Source: Cylicocyclus nassatus (lineage: Eukaryota > Nematoda > Chromadorea > Rhabditida > Strongylidae). From it: 64,000 nucleotides of DNA. The stretch is from positions 11,316,347 to 11,380,346 of the forward strand of contig CATQJL010000316.1 of NCBI GenBank assembly GCA_958299035.1, read 5' to 3'. The translations under genes were made by a program, and so were the position numbers. The notes below the pieces were generated by a model. That model was given only the letters and a program-made list of their open reading frames with translations. It was not told the DNA's origin and did no database searches. This document shows, one piece after another, positions 57,381-64,000 of the stretch (positions are counted from its first letter, which is position 1; each line of letters begins with the position of its first letter).

Positions 57381-58850
57381 CAGAAATGCGATGGAGAAAG
57401 CCGGGCCCCCTTCAGAAGTGAAGGTGGAAGTGGGAGATGAAACTGGAAGTTGACGTCGACCTAGGGGGGGGGGAAGAGCATTGGTCGACGTCCTTTTTTT
57501 TTTGAAAACTTTATGAACTTTTCATTAAATGATGAAAAAAGGGAAAATAAGAAATACAAATGCAGACAGTTAATGAGAGCTCGCACAACTTTTTTTTAGC
57601 AGTTCGCGGTCACGTGCCGCTTGCTAAGGCAATCGCCGCCAAAGACGCATCCACACATCACTCTCTCAGACTTTGGAGAAACAAAGCTTCTCGATAGCTT
57701 GCAATGATTTCAAAAGCTCTAACCGAAGGTTCTTTTCAAGGATAATGACTTTGACTCAAAGGCCATTTTGAGGTCCACGAGTAGGATAATCAGCAACTGC
57801 GGCTTAATAGGTTTTAAAGTGTAAATTTTGCTCTACGAGAAAGTGAAATAAAGCGGCTTGGTCTCAAAGTTTATCGCCGAGAATCAAAATTCCAAAGCAT
57901 AAAGCCATTTTCAGCTAACGATAGGCGGCATTTTGTCTCCAATAAACGTTGATTGTGAAGTCGTGTGAAGTTGCGATTTCATAGGTTTTGTAGAGAGGTT
58001 TGCTCTATTAGACTACACCTCCGATCTATCAAAACACCGTCGAGAGCCAATTTCTTGAGAAAGCAGGAAAAATCGAGTTTTATTCTTCAATAGGTCGTAA
58101 CTTTCCCAAAACTTCAGAAATTCGGCTGCGACGTCATAGGTCAGACTCTCCTCTAACACTTTCGGAGGATATGGATATGGCGGGTTCCATTATTTTTGCT
58201 GCTTAAAACGAAGGGGAAGAGGAGAAAAACTTTTCATCAATGAGTCTCCGCCCCGCCTGCCTCACTGGTCTGGCTGGAGAGCGGAGGAGACTCTGTGATT
58301 AATAGTACTTTTCCTTAAGCATAATTTGTAGGAGGCATCGTTAAGCCCTACATATATCATTGGAAATCTTCTGAAGAGAAGACTCTAACCTATGAAGCAA
58401 CCGTACTCACGAATTTCTAAGAAGTTAGGAGTTGTTGAAACTTGAAAACCAACATTTTTCCTTTCTTTTCAAGGTAATGGCACTCGGCGACGTTTTGATA
58501 GATCGGCACGGCTAAGATGCAGTCAATAGACTTTTTCTACAAAAAATTGTAAAGTTGCAGCATCACACACCTTCACACTGAAAAATTATTGGAGATGAAT
58601 GCCAGCTGTCCAGCCAAAAATTTCTTATCTCTTTGAACTCGATTTTCGGAGATGAACTTTCAAACCGAGCTGCTTATTACATTTCCTAGTACTGCAACAC
58701 TTACCCTCTAAAGCATGTAAAATAGCAGTTGCTTACAGCTCCATGCACCAGATTTAGAAAAGCTGCAATTTCATCCGATTTTTCGCCATTTTATCATTAG
58801 AATTCTGGTCTTCGGAGGTAAGTTCCACTATGAATTCAAACTTGGTTGCT
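57381..58850. mobile_element. old hAT foldback relative, CAGAAATGCGATGG end
   Basis: Begins CAGAAATGCGATGGAGAAAG then CCGGGCCCCC and AGAAGTGAAGGTGG, closely similar to the end at 42644. The interior shares the TCATAGGTTTTGTAGAG and CGATCTATC-type motifs of the foldback at 43.0-43.3 kb. Right end not found. Confidence 0.5.
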
Positions 58851-59317
58851 GTTATATGTGTTCGTCAAACCGAGAGATTACAAAATTAGCAAAGAAAGAA
58901 GATTTTTGCGTTTTAGAACATTTGAAAGTAACCAATTTTATCATTTTTTTTAGAAGGCGAAAGAGTGCGTATTTGATCTTGTTCTATTTTTTTTCAACGA
59001 AAACAACTTCCGTTTTATTATACGAAAAAACCTTAGTCTACAGTTGGTTGATGTAACCAAAACTCTTCAGCAGCTTGCTTGCAAAGATTCTTTTACTTCG
59101 ATAAAACACATCAGGCAATCGTACGAGTTTGCGGTGAAATTTTTTTCATTCGAAAATTTTTGAAAGCCGTATTTTATGCGCATTTGTAGCACAATTCTCT
59201 AATTTGTTTCAGAAGTTTGCACGCTTTTGAAGGTTTTGGAGGTATAATATAAAATTTTCAAAGTTGAGTTTTTTGACGAGAAAATTAAGTGGTCTCTTGT
59301 CTTCCAAAGCACGGGAA
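58851..59317. other. no gene seen
   Basis: AT-rich; a 66-codon plus frame (58856-59056) has no recognised features. Confidence 0.35.
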
Positions 59318-59319
59318 TT

Positions 59320-59548
59320 CAAAACAGGCTGGGCTTTGCTGAAGTGGTTCCTAGGTTGATGTGCACAATAAAACAAAAAGCGCATTAAAATCATCTGAAT
59401 CGGAAGTACTTTAGGCCAGGCACTTTCCAAACACCCTATACGTTATGAGTAGTGACTTTTGGCTTCAGAGACTTGTTTGTTCGTTCGCTTTTTGTTTTAT
59501 TGTGCACATCAACCTAGGAACCACTTCAGCAAAGCCCAGCCTGTTTTT
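59320..59548. repeat. 62-bp perfect inverted repeat
   Basis: 59320-59381 and about 59486-59548 are inverse copies (AAACAGGCTGGGCTTTGCTG through AACCTAGG or the inverse), loop about 105 bp. Confidence 0.85.
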
Positions 59549-59605
59549 GGCTAACAGATGTGAATGACGGAGTGATGTGTGAGACGGAGCGCGAACGCGG
59601 CTTTG

Positions 59606-60063
59606 TTGGCGGCAGAGCGCACAAGGCGCAGGAAATACAACGGTGAAGATACGCCCGCGTCGCTCGCACCCACTCAACCAATACTTCTGCGCCTTCGTCC
59701 TGCAGTAGCCTTTATCTACAGAGCTTCAGCTCCGAGGCTTGGTCCTGAAGCCAGCCACAAAGAGAGTGCGATTTTAGCGAGAGTTGCAATGGGATGCACC
59801 GATGGCAACCAATCGGTTGCCGCACCGGGGTATCTTGGCGGCAGAGCGCACAAGGCGCAGGAAATACAACGGTGAAGATACGCCCGCGTCGCTCGCACCC
59901 ACTCAACCAATACTTCTGCGCCTTCGTCCTGCAGTAGCCTTTATCTACAGAGCTTCAGCTCCGAGGCTTGGTCCTGAAGCCAGCCACAAGGAGAGTGCGA
60001 TTTTAGCGAGAGTTGCAATGGGATGCACCGATGGCAACCAATCGGTTGCCGCACCGGGGTATC
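59606..60063. repeat. two 229-bp tandem units
   Basis: 59606-59834 and 59835-60063 are nearly identical, each starting TTGGCGGCAGAGCGCACAAG and ending GGTTGCCGCACCGGGGTATC. More GC-rich than the flanks. 229 is not a multiple of three, so it is not a coding repeat. Confidence 0.92.
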
Positions 60064-60492
60064 CAATAACTGCACCGAGCAATATAAACGGAAGCCTGTA
60101 AATGACTACTTTGAGAGATAGAAATAGAAACTCCCGCAGCTTTTTCCACGTTATTTTTTCTCTCGAAGTAGCAAAAATGGTCCAAAATCACGATATTAGC
60201 TCTATTAACTGTCAAAAAGTCTGTATCAATGATAAGGGTGAATAAAAACTGCCAACTCTTTTCGACAATTTTCGATACTTGAAACTTAATACCCAACCTA
60301 TTATTCGCAGTTTTTAACCGCATACAACTTCAGAAAAGCGGAACTATAGAAAATAACAAAGTATTATCAAATGTCAACCGTGTCACCATGGATGCGGGGA
60401 TAACGTACACTAAAAGATTCGTCTCATCAAGCTGAAGCCAAATCTTCTTGCAGATTCTAAATATAGTTGTTTTAGAAAAAATTATAGTTAGA

Positions 60493-60555
60493 TCCCGCTT
60501 GTCCCGCAAATCTCGCAAATCCCGTGAATCCCGCGAGTCCCGGAAATCCCGCAAT
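60493..60555. repeat. 9-bp minisatellite
   Basis: Seven units of TCCCGCRAA type (TCCCGCTTG, TCCCGCAAA, TCTCGCAAA, TCCCGTGAA, and so on). In the minus frame it would read RDS/RDL repeats. Confidence 0.9.
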
Positions 60556-60804
60556 TTTGGCCAAATTCCACGGCTACAACTGTAGTTTAGCCCTCAAAAG
60601 AAAAAAATTTGATCTTTTCATGGCTCTCAAGATGCTAACAGGAAAATGCAAAATTGATTTTTCAAAATTTTTCCTAAATCTAAAGGAGGTTCACCAAGAC
60701 TAAGAGCTCTCAAGACAAAATCGCTTTTCAGGTTCTCCAAAAGAGATTAGCTAAATTTTTTACTACAAGTCGTCCTGTTTCTCAATCATGAAACCATTTC
60801 ATTG

Positions 60805-60974
60805 TTTTGTGCTGTGATTGTTATTATATGTATATCCTTTGCTGATGTCTTCTAGTGCTTCGATACTACAGATTTTACCATCGCAAGACTTTTGTGCTGT
60901 GATAGTTATTATATGTATATCCTTTGCTGATGTCTTCTAGTGCTTCGATACTACAAATTTTACCATCGCAAGAC
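60805..60974. repeat. two 85-bp tandem units
   Basis: GTGCTGTGATTGTTATTATA through ACCATCGCAAGACTT repeated with two or three changes. Confidence 0.9.
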
Positions 60975-61018
60975 TTTCTTTCCTTTTACTATCTCTACTC
61001 ACGTGTTTTTGCACGTAT

Positions 61019-61047
61019 CAATAAATAAATAAATAAATAAATAAATT
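61019..61047. repeat. (AAAT)n microsatellite
   Basis: Seven AAAT units. Confidence 0.9.
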
Positions 61048-61217
61048 ACAGAGCACCAAACTTTCGATGAACCACTGCTCGCGAGCTAGATAACGAAAAA
61101 TTCACACTCTTCAGATTCCATATTTCCTGTCAAAAACATGCTTAACGGTGCCGTAGTATATCATCAGTGCAATTTTGCAGCGTTTTCATTGATTTCTTAG
61201 AAAGACAAAACACATTG

Positions 61218-61617
61218 AGGGCCGAATGCATTAACATCTTCGCCGGGAAGGGAATCGCAGCTTCAGAAAAAAGCTTCGTATCCTAAATCTCTAAATATCC
61301 GGATTTCACTTTGTCTACCCATCCGTAAGTTCTTCATTCATCATTCACTACAAACATCATGAACGAGAACAAGAATTTGTACAAGCCGTATTTTCCAGCT
61401 TTTTGTTCAATTCTCTAATGATCCCTGGCTGCCGACCGTTTGAATGCTAAATACAATTTTGGAAAGTATTCGCTAACTTTGAAGGAAGAAAAATGACTTA
61501 CAACAGAAGACGTCCGGCCGCGGGGGATCATCAGAGGATCATACAAAAGTCGGAAATTGCGGCTTGCACAGCTTCTTGCTCCCGTTCAAGTTGTTCATGG
61601 TGAAGTATGATGGGAGT
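61218..61617. mobile_element. PIF/Harbinger-like MITE, GGGCCGCATGCA family (copy 5, split)
   Basis: Left end GGGCCGAATGCATTAACATC and matching interior to about 61617, where a mariner-type element begins at a TA. The rest would lie beyond that insertion, in or past the gap. Confidence 0.65.
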
Positions 61618-61618
61618 A

Positions 61619-62304
61619 TTAGGTTGTCCCAAAATTAAACCTTATTTCTAAATAAATCAAACTGTTTCTGTTTTCCTGGCAGGCTGGTACCATTCGATAG
61701 AGCGAAGCAAGCTTTACAAAATGACCGCAAAAGATTTGTCTATGTCGTAATCCAGGTAATGTTTGGAGCAAAAATCGAAAAAAACAACTAATTACCTGAA
61801 AAAAGGTGCCTTTACTGGATTTTTTCCGAGCTTAGAGACGAAAAAAATGACAGTCTGAAATTGGCAGACTCCGCCCTCAGTCCCTCCCACATATGTCATT
61901 GTGTACTACAAGCCTTACTGATTATAACCTCAAAACTTTACCCATGTATGTGTTCTTATAGTCGAAAAATACCAATTTTTACATGAAAAACCCGAAAAAA
62001 GTGGTATTTTGGCATTTAGGAACCATCTTTGTTTCTCAATTTTGAGCTCCGGAAAAAGCCAACCAAAAACATTTTTAGGTACTACTATGTGTCTGCTATA
62101 CAACCACAAAGTTGGAAGTACGTAGGAATTTTCTGGAAGGAAATCTGAATTTTAGGGTGGCTAAAAAATTTCAACTTTCAGATTCAAATTTTACCTGGAT
62201 CGCGACTTAGGCGGTTCTTAGGTGGTCATTTTGCAGAGCCTGCTTCGCTCTATTGAATGGCACTCCGGGTCTGCCAGGAAAACAAAAAACAGCTTAATTT
62301 ACTT
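61619..62304. mobile_element. mariner-type MITE, TTAGGTTGTCCCAAAATT end (right end in gap)
   Basis: Starts after TA at 61617-61618. The arm block ACCATTCGATAGAGCGAAGC (61690) has its inverse at 62225-62270, so the palindrome is nearly complete when the sequence turns to N. Confidence 0.7.
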
Positions 62305-62804
62305 NNNNNNNNNNNNNNNNNNNNNNNNNNNNNNNNNNNNNNNNNNNNNNNNNNNNNNNNNNNNNNNNNNNNNNNNNNNNNNNNNNNNNNNNNNNNNNNN
62401 NNNNNNNNNNNNNNNNNNNNNNNNNNNNNNNNNNNNNNNNNNNNNNNNNNNNNNNNNNNNNNNNNNNNNNNNNNNNNNNNNNNNNNNNNNNNNNNNNNNN
62501 NNNNNNNNNNNNNNNNNNNNNNNNNNNNNNNNNNNNNNNNNNNNNNNNNNNNNNNNNNNNNNNNNNNNNNNNNNNNNNNNNNNNNNNNNNNNNNNNNNNN
62601 NNNNNNNNNNNNNNNNNNNNNNNNNNNNNNNNNNNNNNNNNNNNNNNNNNNNNNNNNNNNNNNNNNNNNNNNNNNNNNNNNNNNNNNNNNNNNNNNNNNN
62701 NNNNNNNNNNNNNNNNNNNNNNNNNNNNNNNNNNNNNNNNNNNNNNNNNNNNNNNNNNNNNNNNNNNNNNNNNNNNNNNNNNNNNNNNNNNNNNNNNNNN
62801 NNNN
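62305..62804. other. assembly gap (500 N)
   Basis: Exactly 500 N, most likely a scaffolding placeholder of unknown true size. Any reading frame drawn across it is an artefact. Confidence 0.98.
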
Positions 62805-62814
62805 AGAAGGGGGC

Positions 62815-63010
62815 AATAGTAACCATTTTCGCCATCAAGATTGCCTATAAACCATTTGTTGTCACTGACTGCGGGCAGGAAAAATGCTGTTGATCGCATC
62901 ATTGCTCAGTCGCTTATTGCTCTTCGAATGCATGTGGACAGGGGGAAAAGGGCTGATAGGAAAAAACGGCTTTCGCACGCCCTATCAAAAGAAAAGCTCG
63001 TCTCGATCTG
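62815..63010 (-). pseudogene. decayed inverted copy of the 63.5-kb exon
   Basis: On the minus strand this aligns with 63600-63790: ACAACAAATGGTTTATAGGC against CAACAAATGGTTTATGGGCA. The peptides run in the same order (QQMVYRQS against QQMVYGQS) but are broken by stops. About 600 bp separate the two. Confidence 0.65.
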
Positions 63011-63539
63011 GAGAAGAGCAAAATAAGCTTGCAAATTGGATAATTATCAAAGGGTATGGCTTCCGCAACTGTTCCGAAGGTGGAATCATGGCGATAATGA
63101 TGATATCAATACAGCGTAGATGGGTGGGCTGTATCCGAGCTGAAGGAACGAGTACTGCAATGGTGGTAAGGATACCGACATGGTAGAAGCGTTATAGCTT
63201 AAAAGACGAATTGGGATATGTTTAAAAGTTTTGATATGTGGTGACGGGGTTGGGAATATTGAAGAAGTAAATATACATGAAAAAATGCAAACAACATTTT
63301 TGAATGAAAATCAAAATCGCTAATGTGACAGAGTCTTCAAAATTTTGATGTTTTGAAGATTCGTCGTTACAGCACGCAGAAAAACTCGAAGGCAACCAAA
63401 ACATGGAATTTTCGGAAACTAACATGTGGGCAACTCAAGAGGAAGCATTTCCCTAACGTTGCTCACAAGGGCTGAGAGAATTTTGAATGACTGAAAGGCT
63501 TCTCCGAATCGCTTTTAGGAGAAGTTTTTCTTGTTATAG
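63011..63539. other. spacer or intron sequence
   Basis: Between the inverted copy and the terminal exon. A plus stretch ending AATGGTG/GTAAGG near 63160 could be an exon, but no phase-consistent join was established. Otherwise AT-rich. Confidence 0.3.
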
Positions 63540-63892
63540 TGCAGACGCTTGCGGCAAACTTACCCTGTGCCAGTAGCCGCTGCATAAATGAAGTTAATGA
63601 GAAGTTTGCTACTGGCACTCAAAACATGCGAGAGTCGTGCCTTTCTAACAAGCCCTTTTCCGCCTGTCCTTATTCGCGAGGAGCGATCCAGCAACGAAGC
63701 CCAATGAGCAATCAACAATACAAACCCTGTGTTCAACCAAAGCAACAACAACAAATGGTTTATGGGCAATCTTATGGCGATAATGGTTTCAAGAGTACCC
63801 TACTGAACCCAGTCGAAACAACGAGACAAATGGTACATGGGCAGCTCGATGACGATGACGGATTCCTAATCTCAAGCCATGGTCAAAGATGA
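63540..63892 (+). CDS. probable terminal exon, Cys- and Gln-containing protein
   Basis: Open from an AG acceptor (TTGTTATAG, ending at 63539) to a TGA at 63890-63892; phase 2, about 117 codons. The N-terminal half has five cysteines (LPCASSRCINEVNEK, ESCLSNKPFSACPYSRG). A Gln-rich stretch (KQQQQ) leads to an internal repeat: QMVYGQSYGDNGF then QMVHGQLDDDDGF. The repeated motif supports this frame over the antisense one. I do not recognise the family. Upstream exons were not identified; a decayed inverted copy lies at 62815-63010. No polyadenylation signal is seen before the window ends. Confidence 0.5.
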
Positions 63893-63911
63893 AAGCTCGG
63901 CACGAGCTTTA
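63893..63911. repeat. short perfect palindrome
   Basis: AAAGCTCGGCACGAGCTTT, 8-bp stem and 3-nt loop, directly after the stop codon of the exon. CGAGCTTTACTA also occurs at 24499 near the end of the 852-bp element. Confidence 0.7.
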
Positions 63912-64000
63912 CTATGGAATGGACATGTCGAGACGCAGACTAGTTAGATGGTCCGATAGTCCCCACGCCAACTGGGCGGTGCCGAGCAACTCCAGATGAG

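Noticed and set aside
57373..57658. CCACACAT at 57373 and 57651 as an 8-bp hAT duplication
   Set aside because: Sequence before 57651 is not an inverse of the CAGAAATG end, so the match looks coincidental.
59579..60101. Overlapping Arg/Ala-rich frames on both strands
   Set aside because: They arise from a 229-bp tandem repeat whose length is not a multiple of three, so units would be read in different frames.
62222..62902. Long frames on both strands across 62305-62804
   Set aside because: They consist almost entirely of N.
1..64000. CRISPR arrays, operons, rRNA, spliced-leader RNA
   Set aside because: None seen; the repeats present are transposon-derived or simple tandem repeats.

Overview
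This window looks like a nematode genome scaffold, probably a parasitic clade V (strongylid-like) worm. It is AT-rich. The clearest gene has short introns (47 and 50 nt) with AG acceptors. The Ty3/Gypsy reverse transcriptase at the left edge is of a type common in nematodes. Most of the sequence is a graveyard of DNA transposons, mainly mariner-type elements with TTAGGTTG-like ends. There is no bacterial gene structure. The species is inference. A fixed-size 500-N gap lies at 62305-62804.

Layout: 1-2243 is the 5' part of a decayed Ty3/Gypsy retrotransposon on the minus strand (5' LTR, gag, protease, start of RT). 2581-5400 holds short palindromic elements and a mariner-type foldback. 5500-8023 (minus) is the one convincing host gene: TATA box, signal-peptide exon and five exons whose phases all agree. 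It encodes a secreted protein of about 314 residues with a cysteine-containing region and a long Pro/Gly/Glu/Ser tail; its two long introns each carry a TTAA-flanked element. 8550-12630 has mariner and PIF/Harbinger-like elements. 12637-15423 is a hAT element with an 8-bp target duplication and a decayed transposase.

17.2-20.4 kb and 36.8-38.9 kb are two diverged copies of one large repeat. A second repeat ('family X') occurs at about 20.5-22.5, 24.5-27.9 and 40.9-48.1 kb and is repeatedly interrupted. In the third copy a hAT foldback (42644-47816) contains a second hAT (44284-47796), which contains a mariner-type element (45263-45969). 31078-36755 is a very large inverted repeat with further inverted repeats inside it. 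39.25-40.08 kb holds a mariner transposase pseudogene. 52509-54700 is a 2.2-kb foldback with Tc1-like ends. 59.3-61.05 kb is rich in short tandem repeats. The last 460 bases hold a likely terminal exon of a second gene (63540-63892), with a decayed inverted copy next to the gap.

Many insertions can be read against an empty related copy inside the same window, which gives an order of events. The repeats do not form a pathway. What links them is nested insertion and the large capacity of the locus to form double-stranded RNA if transcribed.
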